In this document: piece by piece, positions 18,567 through 27,516 of the stretch
Layout of the letters: each line of letters opens with the position of its first letter
How positions within the stretch are numbered: the stretch's first letter is position 1
From: Pseudomonas sp. 8O
Lineage (GTDB): Bacteria; Pseudomonadota; Gammaproteobacteria; Pseudomonadales; Pseudomonadaceae
DNA: 64,000 bases
Assembly (NCBI RefSeq): GCF_902506495.1
Contig: NZ_LR733265.1
Coordinates: forward strand, 64,098-128,097
Reading direction: 5' to 3'
Translations under genes and position numbers: made by a program
The notes under the pieces: generated by a model
Seen by the model: the letters and a program-made list of their open reading frames with translations, nothing else
The model's database searches: none
What the model was told of the DNA's origin: nothing

Positions 18567-18576
18567 GGACATTTCA

Positions 18577-19047
18577 ATGAGCCAAGCCGTCGCCACCCAG
18601 AACAGCGCCGCCAGTCTTACCGGCTTGCTGGTGCCTCTGGCCGACCGCACCCTGTTGCTGCCCAACGTGGCGGTGGCGGAGCTGATTCCCTATCGCGCGC
18701 CGCAGGTCACTGAAGGCACTCCTGACTGGTTTCTCGGCCAGATCGCCTGGCGTGATCTGCGCTTGCCGCTGCTCTCCTTCGAGGCGGCCAGCGGCGGCCA
18801 GGCGCATGTCGCCAGTGGTGCCCGTGTTGCGGTGATCAATGCCCTGGGCGGTCGCCCCAAGGTCAAGTTCATCGCGCTGCTGGTGCAGGGTATTCCGCGC
18901 TCGCTGAAGGTCGGTAGCGAGCTGCAAGGCGCCGATGTCGAGCTGGCGCCCCTGGAGCTGGGTGCAGCGCGCGTCGGTGAGGAGGTGATGCGTATTCCTG
19001 ATCTGGCTGCACTGGAGCAACTGCTCGCCGATGCTGGCCTGATCTGA
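18577..19047 (+). CDS. chpC: CheW-like adaptor ChpC
   Basis: A 156-residue CheW-domain protein; in P. aeruginosa ChpC links additional receptors to the Pil-Chp system. It contains GLLVPLADRTLLLPNVAVAE at the start of the fold and PDWFLGQIAWRDLRLPLLSF, the counterpart of the CheW RG strand. The ATG at 18577 lies 10 bp after chpB with GAGGA in front. It is the last gene of the cluster; a strong terminator follows at 19077-19106. The chpD and chpE genes found next in P. aeruginosa are absent here. Confidence 0.93.
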   Translation: MSQAVATQNSAASLTGLLVPLADRTLLLPNVAVAELIPYRAPQVTEGTPDWFLGQIAWRDLRLPLLSFEAASGGQAHVASGARVAVINALGGRPKVKFIALLVQGIPRSLKVGSELQGADVELAPLELGAARVGEEVMRIPDLAALEQLLADAGLI

Positions 19048-19076
19048 ACCGACCCGGCGCGACCACGTCGCCCATG

Positions 19077-19106
19077 AAAAAGCCCCGGCACTGGCCGGGG
19101 CTTTTT
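19077..19106. terminator. Bidirectional terminator between chpC and the AGCS symporter
   Basis: AGCCCCGG and CCGGGGCT form a perfect 8-bp stem around a 6-nt loop, with an A-run before and a T-run after. It therefore serves both the plus-strand pil-chp operon and the converging minus-strand symporter gene. Confidence 0.93.
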
Positions 19107-19125
19107 CGTTACTGCTGTGCGGCTA

Positions 19126-20607
19126 TCAGCGCTGCGGTTGCTGCGCCTCGCCCTTCTCGGCAGTCAGGTTCTCTTCCGAGGTGCTGGTGCTCCAGTAGTC
19201 GGCATTCTTGATGCCGAGCTTTTCCGGGTGGAAGACCGGGTCCTTGCCCTCGTCCAGCTGCTGCTCGTAGTCCTTCAGGCACTTGTAGGCGACCTTGTGC
19301 ATGAGCAGGATGGCGATGATGTTCAGCCAGGCCATCAGGCCGACGCCGAGATCACCGAGATCCCAGGCGAAGGTGGCAGTGTGCACGGTGCCGTACACGG
19401 TAGCCGCGATGATGCCGAACTTCAGCAGCAGGGTGAGGATGGGACGATTCACCTTGCGGTTGATGTAGGCAATGTTGGTTTCGGCGATGTAGTAGTACGC
19501 CAGGATGGTGGTGAAGGCGAAGAAGAACAGGGCGATGGCGACGAAGGCGTTGCCGAAGCCGGGCATCATGTTCTCCATCGCGGTCTGCACGTAGCCCGGA
19601 CCTGCTGCTACGCCAGCGATACCGGTGAACATCGCGCTGCCATCCGGGGCCTGTACGTTGTACTGACCGGTGATCAGCAGCATGAAGGCGGTGGCGGAGC
19701 AGACGAACAGGGTGTCGATGTAAACCGAGAAGCCCTGAACCAGACCCTGCTTGGCCGGATGGCTGACAGCGGCGGCCGACGAAGCGTGCGGACCAGTACC
19801 CTGGCCAGCTTCGTTGGAGTAGACGCCGCGCTTGACGCCCCACTGGATGGCCATACCGACGATGGCGCCGAAACCGGCCTCGAGGCCGAATGCGCTCTTG
19901 ACGATCAGTGCGATGACTTCCGGCAGCTTCTCGATGTTCAGCAGGATGATGACCATCGCCACCAGGATGTAGCCCAGCGCCATGAACGGTACGACCACCT
20001 GGGTGAAGTGGGCGATACGCTTGACGCCGCCGAAGATGATCAGACCGATCAGCACGGCCAGTACAGCGGCGGTGACGTTCGGGTCGATACCGAAGGCGGT
20101 GTTGACGCTGGAGGCGATGGAGTTGGCCTGTACGCCTGGCAGCAACAGGCCGCAGGCGAACACGGTAACGATGGCGAACAGCCAGGCGTACCACTTCAGA
20201 CCCAGGCCGCGCTCGATGTAGAAGGCCGGGCCGCCGCGGTATTCACCGTTGAGCTTTTCCTTGTACACCTGGCCGAGGGTGGACTCGACGAATGCCGAGC
20301 TGGCACCCAGGAAGGCCACCATCCACATCCAGAACACGGCACCCGGACCACCGAAGGTGATGGCGGTAGCCACTCCAGCAATGTTGCCGGTACCGACGCG
20401 ACCGGCGAGGGTCATGGTCAGGGCCTGGAAGGAGGTGATGCCATGCTCATCGGTCTTGCCGGTGAACATCAGGCGAATCATTTCTTTGAAGTGGCGGACC
20501 TGGAGAAAGCGGCCGCGCAGGGAGAAGTAGAGACCAACGCCAAGACATAGATAGATCAGCGCCGGGCTCCAGACCAGACCGTTTAGGGTCGAGACCAGTT
20601 CGTTCAT
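19126..20607 (-). CDS. Alanine/glycine:cation symporter (AGCS family)
   Basis: A 493-residue inner-membrane amino acid carrier driven by sodium or protons. Family motifs are clear: GRVGTGNIAGVATAI near residues 87-101 and NEAGQGTGPHASSAAAV in the middle. About ten hydrophobic segments alternate through the protein, and the last 40 residues form a charged cytoplasmic tail. The ATG at 20607 (MNELVSTLNG) begins the first membrane segment, unlike the longer upstream frame. The likely substrate is alanine or glycine; the sequence alone does not decide. It occupies the place of chpD-chpE of P. aeruginosa. Confidence 0.92.
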   Translation of the reverse strand: MNELVSTLNGLVWSPALIYLCLGVGLYFSLRGRFLQVRHFKEMIRLMFTGKTDEHGITSFQALTMTLAGRVGTGNIAGVATAITFGGPGAVFWMWMVAFLGASSAFVESTLGQVYKEKLNGEYRGGPAFYIERGLGLKWYAWLFAIVTVFACGLLLPGVQANSIASSVNTAFGIDPNVTAAVLAVLIGLIIFGGVKRIAHFTQVVVPFMALGYILVAMVIILLNIEKLPEVIALIVKSAFGLEAGFGAIVGMAIQWGVKRGVYSNEAGQGTGPHASSAAAVSHPAKQGLVQGFSVYIDTLFVCSATAFMLLITGQYNVQAPDGSAMFTGIAGVAAGPGYVQTAMENMMPGFGNAFVAIALFFFAFTTILAYYYIAETNIAYINRKVNRPILTLLLKFGIIAATVYGTVHTATFAWDLGDLGVGLMAWLNIIAILLMHKVAYKCLKDYEQQLDEGKDPVFHPEKLGIKNADYWSTSTSEENLTAEKGEAQQPQR

Positions 20608-20756
20608 GCAATGCTCCTGGGCATGCGGCCGCCTTTTGGGCGGGGCCGAAGCCCGTTGTTTGTTATTGGAAGAGGGACGGTGCTGCGGGGCGCCGGCCTC
20701 GGCCGCGCGCGGATTGCTGGTGAGCGGGTCGCGCGAGCGGCGCGCAGAGCATGACA

Positions 20757-20771
20757 AAGACTGTCAGTCTT
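20757..20771. promoter_or_regulatory. Short palindrome upstream of the AGCS symporter
   Basis: AAGACTG-T-CAGTCTT is a perfect 7-bp inverted repeat 150 bp upstream of the symporter start, inside the 206-bp gap to rsmE. It could be an operator for the symporter gene or a chance palindrome. Confidence 0.3.
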
Positions 20772-20813
20772 GCAATCTCTTGAGGTCACATTTTGTTACG
20801 CCAAGGCGACATT

Positions 20814-21539
20814 TTACGCCTGGAGGTCGCCCCAGAGCTGTTGGGCGACGCTCAGCGCCACCACGGGAGCCGTTTCCGTGCGTAGAACGCGGGGGCCGAG
20901 GCGGGCTGCATGGAAGCCAGAGACTTTAGCCTGATCCACTTCGGCATCGCTCAAACCGCCTTCCGGACCGATCAGAAAGGCCAGGCTGTTCGGTTTTTCG
21001 TGGCTTTGCAGGGGCGCTGCGACAGGGTGCAGCACCAGCTTCAGGTCCGCTTCGGTTCTTTGCAACCAGGCGGCCAGTTCCAGCGGCGGGTTGATCACCG
21101 GCAGCACCGAGCGGCCGCATTGTTCGCAGGCACTGATCGCCACCTGGCGCCAATGTGTCATGCGCTTGTCGGTGCGTTCGTCCTTCAGGCGCACCTCGCA
21201 GCGAGCCGAGATGATCGGGGTGATCTCGTTAGCGCCCAGTTCGGTGGCTTTCTGGATGGCCCAGTCCATGCGTTCGCCGCGCGACAGGCCTTGGCCGAGA
21301 TGAATGCGCAGAGGGGATTCGCTGAGTCCGGCGATGGCTTCGCGCAGTTCGACGCGTACGCTTTTCTTGCCCACTTCGATCAGCTCGCCGAGGTATTCCT
21401 GGCCACTGCCGTCGAACAACTGCACAGCGTCACCCGCCGCGTGGCGCAGCACGCGGCCGATGTAATGGGCCTGCGCCTCGGGCAGGTCGTGTTGGCCGAG
21501 GGAGAGTGGGGCATCGATGAAGAAACGGGATAGGCGCAT
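20814..21539 (-). CDS. rsmE: 16S rRNA (uracil(1498)-N3)-methyltransferase
   Basis: A 241-residue SPOUT-class methyltransferase acting on helix 44 of 16S rRNA. It opens with MRLSRFFIDAPL and has an N-terminal PUA-like part; the SAM-binding knot shows LAFLIGPEGGLSDAEVDQA and LGPRVLRTETAPVVALS near the end. The start at 21539 gives the usual family length; the frame upstream runs into a dispersed repeat and is not coding. It lies upstream of bioA in the reverse direction as in P. aeruginosa. Confidence 0.96.
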   Translation of the reverse strand: MRLSRFFIDAPLSLGQHDLPEAQAHYIGRVLRHAAGDAVQLFDGSGQEYLGELIEVGKKSVRVELREAIAGLSESPLRIHLGQGLSRGERMDWAIQKATELGANEITPIISARCEVRLKDERTDKRMTHWRQVAISACEQCGRSVLPVINPPLELAAWLQRTEADLKLVLHPVAAPLQSHEKPNSLAFLIGPEGGLSDAEVDQAKVSGFHAARLGPRVLRTETAPVVALSVAQQLWGDLQA

Positions 21540-21584
21540 AAAGACAGCTACAGGCGGCAAGTTCGAAGCGGCGAGTTTAAAGCG

Positions 21585-21650
21585 CTGGTGCGCGCAGCGC
21601 ACCCTACGGAAAAGCGCTGCCCTTGCCGTAGGGTGCGCCGTGCGCACCGG
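21585..21650. repeat. Dispersed GTAGGGTGCGCCGTGCGC repeat, inverted pair
   Basis: Two inverted copies, 21585-21609 and 21626-21650, of the repeat also found at 3363, 24536 and 59626. The arms match imperfectly (ACCCTACGG against CCGTAGGGT is exact). It fills the gap between rsmE and the end of bioA. Confidence 0.8.
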
Positions 21651-21668
21651 GTTTCGCTATTGGCTCAC

Positions 21669-23072
21669 TCAACCTGGATCGCGATGATCGGGAAAACGGT
21701 TATCCACCGCCACGCTGACTGATTCGCGTGTGGCGATATCGATGCCTTCGCTGGCCACATCGGCGAGGAAATCGATCTCCTCGGGTGTGATGACGTAGGG
21801 CGGCAGGAAATACACCACGCTACCCAATGGGCGCAGCAGCGCACCTCGCTCCAGTGCGTGCTGGTAGACGCGCAGTCCACGCCGTTCCTGCCAGGGGTAG
21901 GCTGTTTTGCTGGCTTTGTCCTGCACCATCTCGATGGCCAGGGCCATGCCGGTCTGGCGCACGTCGGCAACTTGCGGGTGCTCGGCCAGGTGTGCGGTAG
22001 CACTGGCCATGCGCGCAGCAAGGGCCTTGTTGCGCTCGATCACATGGTCATCACGGAAGATGTCCAGGGTCGCCAGCGCGGCGGCGCAGGCCAGCGGGTT
22101 ACCGGTGTAGGTGTGCGAGTGAAGGAAGGCGCGCAGGGTGGCGTAGTCGTCGTAGAACGCGCTGTAGACCTCATCGGTGGTCAGTACCGCGGCCATCGGC
22201 AGGTAACCACCGGTCAGTGCCTTGGACAGCACCAGGAAATCCGGGGTGATGCCGGCCTGCTCGCAGGCGAACATCGTGCCGGTGCGGCCGAAGCCGACGG
22301 CAATCTCGTCGTGAATCAGATGCACGCCGTAGCGGTTGCAGGCCTCGCGCAGCAGCTTGAGGTAGACCGGGTGATACATGCGCATACCGCCAGCGCCCTG
22401 GATCAGCGGCTCGACGATCACTGCTGCGACCTCATGATGATGCTCGGCCAGCGTCCGTTCCATATGGGCGAACATGGCGCGTGAGTGCGCCTCCCAGCTC
22501 ACGCCCTCGGCGCGCAGGTAGCAGTCTGGGCTGGGGACCTTGAGGGTGTCCAGCAGCAGGGGTTTATAGGTGTCGGTGAACAGCGACACGTCGCCCACCG
22601 ACATCGCTGCGACCGTTTCACCGTGGTAGCTGTTGCTCAGGGTGACGAAGCGCTTCTTGCTCGCCTGGCCGCTGTTGAGCCAGTAGTGGAAGCTCATTTT
22701 CAGCGCCACTTCGATGCCCGATGAACCGTTGTCGGCGTAAAACACCTTGTTCAGGCCGGCCGGGGTGATCTGCACCAGGCGCTCGGACAGCTCGATGACC
22801 GGTTGGTGGGTGAAGCCGGCGAGCATCACGTGCTCGAGACTGTCCAGCTGATCGCGAATGCGCGCATTGATGCGCGGGTTGGCGTGGCCGAACACGTTGA
22901 CCCACCAGGAGCTGACGGCGTCCAGGTAGCGCTTGCCGTCGAAGTCCTCCAGCCATACACCAGAGGCCTTGCGAATCGCCACCAGCGGCAGGCGCTCGTG
23001 ATCCTTCATCTGGGTGCAGGGGTGCCACAACACGTCGAGGTCGCGTTGCATCCAGTGGTCGTTCAGGCTCAT
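21669..23072 (-). CDS. bioA: Adenosylmethionine-8-amino-7-oxononanoate aminotransferase
   Basis: Transfers the amino group of SAM to KAPA to make DAPA, a late step in biotin synthesis. The 467-residue class III aminotransferase shows the PLP lysine in LVLSKALTGGYLPM and the loop NGSSGIEVALKMSFHYW. Near the start, WHPCTQMKDHE is typical of BioA. The ATG at 23072 (MSLNDHW) is preceded by GGGAGATT; an upstream in-frame start at 23099 is less likely. No other bio genes are nearby. Confidence 0.95.
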   Translation of the reverse strand: MSLNDHWMQRDLDVLWHPCTQMKDHERLPLVAIRKASGVWLEDFDGKRYLDAVSSWWVNVFGHANPRINARIRDQLDSLEHVMLAGFTHQPVIELSERLVQITPAGLNKVFYADNGSSGIEVALKMSFHYWLNSGQASKKRFVTLSNSYHGETVAAMSVGDVSLFTDTYKPLLLDTLKVPSPDCYLRAEGVSWEAHSRAMFAHMERTLAEHHHEVAAVIVEPLIQGAGGMRMYHPVYLKLLREACNRYGVHLIHDEIAVGFGRTGTMFACEQAGITPDFLVLSKALTGGYLPMAAVLTTDEVYSAFYDDYATLRAFLHSHTYTGNPLACAAALATLDIFRDDHVIERNKALAARMASATAHLAEHPQVADVRQTGMALAIEMVQDKASKTAYPWQERRGLRVYQHALERGALLRPLGSVVYFLPPYVITPEEIDFLADVASEGIDIATRESVSVAVDNRFPDHRDPG

Positions 23073-23230
23073 GAGGAATCTCCCAGTGTTCGGCGGCACA
23101 GCCTACCAGAAGCCACCACTGAGACGTGGTCGTTGCCGCTGGTCTGGTGCAATGCACCGTCCGTACAGCTGCTTATGAACTCTGCAATGGACGCGTTGAA
23201 CTAAACTGATCGGCTTAAAGATAGTCGACA

Positions 23231-23257
23231 TGAAATATCGCATTTCTCGATGTTTCA
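23231..23257. promoter_or_regulatory. Inverted repeat in the bioA-cytochrome b561 divergent region
   Basis: TGAAATATCG and CGATGTTTCA are inverted arms matching at 9 of 10 positions around a 7-nt spacer, in an A+T-rich 259-bp gap between two divergent genes. A candidate operator; no regulator can be assigned. Confidence 0.4.
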
Positions 23258-23331
23258 TAGCGAATTTTTCCGCTTTAAATCGATATATTTGTCGTTAGTC
23301 TTGCTCGGACACTGAATTAGGAAAGCCCCCC

Positions 23332-23877
23332 ATGCAATGGCGCAATACCTCTGCTCGTTATGGTCTGGTCAGCGTCGTGCTGCACTGGCTGGTGGCCTTG
23401 GTCGTGTTCGGTCTGTTCGCCCTCGGTTTCTGGATGGTGGGGCTCAGCTACTACGACCCATGGCGCCAGAGTGCGCCTGATCTGCACAAGAGCATCGGCA
23501 TCCTGCTGTTTGCCGTGATGTTGCTGCGTGCTCTGTGGCGCCTGCTCAATCCTGCGCCGGCAGCCCTTGCCAGCCATGGCCGGCTCACGCGCCTGGCTTC
23601 CAAGCTGGGTCATGGCGTCCTCTATCTCGGTCTTTTCGGTGTGATGATTTCCGGCTACCTGATTTCCACCGCCGATGGCCGTGGTATCGAGGTGTTTGGC
23701 TTGTTCAGTGTGCCGGCGACCCTGACGGGTATCTCGCAACAGGAAGACATTGCTGGGGCGATTCACGAATACCTGGCCTGGGGGCTGGTGATTTTCGCCG
23801 GTCTGCATGGTCTGGCCGCACTCAAGCACCATTTCATCGACCGCGACAGCACCCTGCTGCGGATGTTCGGGCGCTGA
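23332..23877 (+). CDS. Cytochrome b561
   Basis: A 181-residue inner-membrane di-heme b-type cytochrome. Four hydrophobic segments are visible, starting with LVSVVLHWLVALVVFGLFAL, and the candidate heme histidines occur in VVLHWLVA, DLHKSIGI, LGHGVLY and GLHGLAALKHHF. These proteins pass electrons to periplasmic partners or quinone. It is followed 60 bp later by a YceI gene, a common pair in Pseudomonas, so the two are likely co-transcribed. Confidence 0.93.
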   Translation: MQWRNTSARYGLVSVVLHWLVALVVFGLFALGFWMVGLSYYDPWRQSAPDLHKSIGILLFAVMLLRALWRLLNPAPAALASHGRLTRLASKLGHGVLYLGLFGVMISGYLISTADGRGIEVFGLFSVPATLTGISQQEDIAGAIHEYLAWGLVIFAGLHGLAALKHHFIDRDSTLLRMFGR

Positions 23878-23937
23878 AGCAATTCATAACCGGGCTCATG
23901 CCCATCTAGATCGACAACCTCGCAAGGAGAACACCCC

Positions 23938-24513
23938 ATGTTGAAGAATGCCCTCGCTGCACTGGTTCTGGGCTCCGCTCTTATCGGCGGCCAGGCCGTG
24001 GCGGCTGATTACGCCATCGACAAGCAAGGCCAGCACGCCTTCGTCAACTTCAAGATCAGCCACCTGGGCTACAGCTGGCTGTACGGCACCTTCAAGGACT
24101 TCGACGGCACGTTCAGCTTCGATGCCGCCAACCCCGAGGCGAGCAAGGTCAACGTGACCCTGAAGACCGCCAGCGTCGACACCAATCACGCCGAGCGTGA
24201 CAAGCACATCCGCAGTGCCGACTTCCTCAATGCGAGCAAGCACGCTACTGCCACCTTTGAATCCACTTCGGTCAAGTCCACTGGCGAAGGCACTGCCGAC
24301 GTGACCGGCAACCTGACCCTGAACGGCGTGACCAAGCCGGTGGTGATCGCTGCCAAGTTCATTGGCGAAGGCAAGGACCCGTGGGGCGGCTACCGCGCAG
24401 GCTTCGAAGGCACCACCACCCTGACGCTGAAGGACTTCGACATTTCCATGGATCTCGGCCCGGCTTCGCAAACCGTCGAGCTGATCATTTCGGTCGAAGG
24501 TGTTCGTCAGTAA
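23938..24513 (+). CDS. YceI family periplasmic protein
   Basis: A 191-residue lipocalin-like protein known to bind isoprenoids such as ubiquinone. A Sec signal peptide ends near residue 22 ([15 protein letters not shown]). The body has the family blocks [16 protein letters not shown] and [15 protein letters not shown] good ribosome-binding site, AAGGAG, precedes the ATG. In P. aeruginosa the syntenic gene is pasP, studied as a secreted protein; the assignment by order is plausible but not certain. Confidence 0.93.
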   Translation: MLKNALAALVLGSALIGGQAVAADYAIDKQGQHAFVNFKISHLGYSWLYGTFKDFDGTFSFDAANPEASKVNVTLKTASVDTNHAERDKHIRSADFLNASKHATATFESTSVKSTGEGTADVTGNLTLNGVTKPVVIAAKFIGEGKDPWGGYRAGFEGTTTLTLKDFDISMDLGPASQTVELIISVEGVRQ

Positions 24514-24535
24514 TAAAAGGGGCGAGGCGGGTCAT

Positions 24536-24559
24536 CGGTGCGCACGGCGCACCCTACGT
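24536..24559. repeat. Dispersed GGTGCGCACGGCGCACCCTACG repeat, single copy
   Basis: A reverse-orientation copy of the repeat at 21626-21650 and 59626-59658, located just after the yceI stop and before a terminator. In P. aeruginosa the mexR-mexAB-oprM genes lie at this junction. Confidence 0.75.
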
Positions 24560-24582
24560 AACGGACAAGCCAGCGCACCATG

Positions 24583-24610
24583 AAAAACGCCGCCCAATGG
24601 GCGGCGTTTT
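24583..24610. terminator. Bidirectional terminator between yceI and rhlE
   Basis: ACGCCGCCC and GGGCGGCGT form a perfect 9-bp stem around a 3-nt loop, flanked by an A-run and a T-run, so it can stop both converging genes. Confidence 0.93.
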
Positions 24611-24625
24611 CGTTAGCGCGGCAGC

Positions 24626-26518
24626 TTACTCTTCGCGGTTACGCGTCAGCAGTGCTGGTTTTTCGCTGCGCGGCCGGCTGCTGTTGCTCAGCTCGTCGAG
24701 TTGCTCAGCGCTGGGGAAACGATCCAGGCGCGAGCCCTTGTGCACGATGATTGGCTGCTTTTCGCGCGGGTTGCGCACGGCCGCTTCGGCGCGTGGCAGC
24801 TCGTCGCGATCCAGTGAGGTGATACGACCGTCCGCCGGTCGGCCACGACCACCGCCGTTACGGCCTTGACCACCCTGGCCACCTTGACGGCGATTCTTAC
24901 CGGGGGTGCCTGGGTTGCCGCCTGCGTTGCTGCGGGGCTGCCTGTTGTTGCTGTTGGCTTTCTGGCCCTGGCCTGGAGCCGCGCCATTACCAGCCGTCCC
25001 GCCGCCTGTGCGACGGCCGCGACCTTGCGGCTTGTTCTGCACCGGTACGTAATCGGCACGATTGCCGAAATTATCGATTTCGTCGTCGAGGAACTCTTCC
25101 GGGTCGCGGTCCGGAGGCAATGGTGGAACAGCCGGCGCAGCGCCACGACTCTGGTTGCGCGGCTGCTGACCACGGCGATTCTGGCCCTGGCCTTGCTGCT
25201 GCGGCTTGGCTTTCTGGTCCTTGCCGCTGTCCTTGCCCTTGTCTCTGCGGCCACCGTTGTTGCGCTCGCCCTTGGGCTTGTCGCCGCCCTGGGCGTTCTG
25301 CGCCTTGGCCGGCTTCTGCCCGCGCGGCTGGCGCGGTTCGCGGGTTTCCGGGCGCTCGGCCTCGACGGTGCTGGCATCGAAGCCCAGCAGGTCGCCGTCG
25401 GGGATCTTCTGCTTGGTCATGCGCTCGATGCTTTTCAGCAGCTTCTCTTCGTCCGGAGCGACCAGCGAGATGGCCTCGCCGCTACGGCCAGCACGGCCAG
25501 TACGGCCGATGCGGTGGACGTAGTCTTCCTCGACGTTGGGCAGCTCGAAGTTGACCACGTGCGGCAGTTGGTCGATATCCAGGCCGCGTGCGGCGATATC
25601 GGTGGCCACCAGGATGCGTACCTGGTTGGCCTTGAAATCGGCCAGGGCCTTGGTGCGCGCGTTCTGGCTCTTGTTGCCATGGATCGCGGCAGCCGGCAGA
25701 CCATGCTTGTCGAGGTACTCGGCCAGGCGGTTGGCGCCGTGCTTGGTGCGGGTGAACACCAGCACCTGTTCCCAGGCGCCCTGGGTGATCAGGTGGGCGA
25801 GCAGGGCGCGCTTGTGGCTGGAAGCCAGGCGGAACACGCGCTGTTCGATGCGCTCGACCGTGGTGTTTGGCGGCGTGACCTCGATGCGCTCGGGGTTGTG
25901 CAGCAGCTTGCCGGCGAGGTCAGTGATGTCCTTGGAGAAGGTCGCCGAGAACAGCAGGTTCTGGCGCTGTGTCGGCAGTTTGGCCAGCACCTTCTTGACG
26001 TCATGAATGAAGCCCATGTCGAGCATGCGGTCGGCTTCATCGAGCACGAGGATTTCGACATGAGACAGGTCGATGGCTTTCTGATTGGCCAGGTCGAGCA
26101 GGCGACCGGGGCAGGCCACCAGTACGTCGACGCCCTTGGCCAGGGCCTGGACCTGCGGGTTCATGCCAACGCCGCCGAAAATGCAGGCGCTGACGAATTT
26201 CAAATCGCGGGCATAGACCTTGAAGCTGTCATGCACCTGGGCGGCCAGTTCGCGAGTGGGTGTCAGCACCAGCACGCGAGGTTGTTTCGGGCCGTGACGT
26301 TGTTCGCGATCCGGATGACCGCCCGGAAACAGGCGTTCGAGGATCGGCAGGGCGAAACCGCCCGTCTTACCTGTACCCGTCTGGGCCGCCACCATGAGAT
26401 CGCGACCTTGCAACACGGCGGGAATGGCCCGCTGTTGCACCGGAGTGGGTTGGGTGTAGCCGGCGGATTCGACCGCACGGACTAGAGCCTCGGAGAGACC
26501 GAGGGAGGCAAAGGACAT
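24626..26518 (-). CDS. rhlE: DEAD-box RNA helicase RhlE
   Basis: A 630-residue ATP-dependent RNA helicase. Motifs in order: Q-motif [13 protein letters not shown], Walker [23 protein letters not shown] in [13 protein letters not shown] (about residue 156), SATFSKDI, and [15 protein letters not shown] with [11 protein letters not shown] in domain 2. After about residue 375 comes a long basic tail rich in Gly, Gln, Asn, Arg and Lys, low in complexity and typical of cold-adapted or condensate-forming helicases. The start at 26518 ([15 protein letters not shown]) is the family start; the longer upstream frame is out of family. Confidence 0.95.
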   Translation of the reverse strand: MSFASLGLSEALVRAVESAGYTQPTPVQQRAIPAVLQGRDLMVAAQTGTGKTGGFALPILERLFPGGHPDREQRHGPKQPRVLVLTPTRELAAQVHDSFKVYARDLKFVSACIFGGVGMNPQVQALAKGVDVLVACPGRLLDLANQKAIDLSHVEILVLDEADRMLDMGFIHDVKKVLAKLPTQRQNLLFSATFSKDITDLAGKLLHNPERIEVTPPNTTVERIEQRVFRLASSHKRALLAHLITQGAWEQVLVFTRTKHGANRLAEYLDKHGLPAAAIHGNKSQNARTKALADFKANQVRILVATDIAARGLDIDQLPHVVNFELPNVEEDYVHRIGRTGRAGRSGEAISLVAPDEEKLLKSIERMTKQKIPDGDLLGFDASTVEAERPETREPRQPRGQKPAKAQNAQGGDKPKGERNNGGRRDKGKDSGKDQKAKPQQQGQGQNRRGQQPRNQSRGAAPAVPPLPPDRDPEEFLDDEIDNFGNRADYVPVQNKPQGRGRRTGGGTAGNGAAPGQGQKANSNNRQPRSNAGGNPGTPGKNRRQGGQGGQGRNGGGRGRPADGRITSLDRDELPRAEAAVRNPREKQPIIVHKGSRLDRFPSAEQLDELSNSSRPRSEKPALLTRNREE

Positions 26519-26705
26519 GAGCAATCCTGTACTAAGTGAGGGCGTGGCCCTGGGGGTATAGAGCCTGGCTTGAATCACACGTGGGGCGAGTGATCCCGTC
26601 CGGTACTGCTGGCTTCTGGGAGCTAGCATCCGGGCGCAAGCCTGGCGGCAAGTCCCGAGTATAACAGAGCTGAGGCCTTGCGCAGCTACCAGCCTGTCGG
26701 TTGGT

Positions 26706-27464
26706 TCACGGCTTGAGCCGTTCAGGGTTGGCGTAGCGCTGCTGCAATTGGGCATAGGCAGGCTCGCGCTTGAAGCGGCGCAGCTCGTCAGCGAAGTCCT
26801 TGGCCAGGTGTGCCAGGGCAGGGTCGTGGCGCAGTGCGAGGTACATGCGGTCATGGCCGACTGCCTTGCGGTTGTAGTCGACCTGCGGTTGCAAGCCCAG
26901 CTGAGTGGTCAGATAGAGGCCGGCGCGACGGTCGTTGATGACCAGATCGACGCGATGGCGGATCAGCTTGCCCAGATTGGCCTCGTGAGTCGGAGCCTCT
27001 TCGCGACTGAACAAGGGCGAGTTGCGGAAGGTTTCGTCGTTGTACCAGTAGCCCGGCGAGATGCCGATCACCAGGTCACGCAAGTCTTCCAGACTCTCAT
27101 AGGGGTAGGGGCGGTTACGTGCGTAGAACAGCACGAGTTCGACATCACTCAGCGGCTCTTCGACGAAGAGCATGCTCGCCTCGCGCTCGGGCAGATGGAA
27201 AATATCCAGGATGCCGTCTGCATGGCCCAGTTCCAGCTCCAGCAGACAGCGCTTCCAGGGCAGAAATTGCAGGTCCAGTTTTACCCCCAGGCGCTGTAGC
27301 ACCTCGCGGGTGATCTCGTAGTCGAGGCCTGCGGCCTGGCCGTTTTCCTCGTAGACGTAGGGCGCCCAGGCATCAGTGACCAGGCGCAGCGTTTCACCGC
27401 GGGCGGAGAAAGCGCAACAGCATAGCAAGAGGGTGGCGATAATCTGGCGCTGGAATAATGGCAT
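26706..27464 (-). CDS. Periplasmic solute-binding protein, amino-acid ABC type
   Basis: A 252-residue SBP_bac_3-type protein. A signal peptide ([17 protein letters not shown]) is followed by [20 protein letters not shown], the usual first lobe, and [20 protein letters not shown] in the second. There is no permease or ATPase gene beside it, so it may act as an orphan binding protein or sensor-like protein. The ligand is not predictable from the sequence. It lies between rhlE and ppnN. Confidence 0.85.
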   Translation of the reverse strand: MPLFQRQIIATLLLCCCAFSARGETLRLVTDAWAPYVYEENGQAAGLDYEITREVLQRLGVKLDLQFLPWKRCLLELELGHADGILDIFHLPEREASMLFVEEPLSDVELVLFYARNRPYPYESLEDLRDLVIGISPGYWYNDETFRNSPLFSREEAPTHEANLGKLIRHRVDLVINDRRAGLYLTTQLGLQPQVDYNRKAVGHDRMYLALRHDPALAHLAKDFADELRRFKREPAYAQLQQRYANPERLKP

Positions 27465-27516
27465 TGCGCCAGATTATCGATTTTGCCGGTGCCTTGAAAG
27501 TGCGTCTTGCGCAGCC

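Noticed and set aside
18382..18576. Longer version of chpC starting inside chpB
   Set aside because: Those residues are a shadow of chpB; the CheW fold starts after the ATG at 18577.
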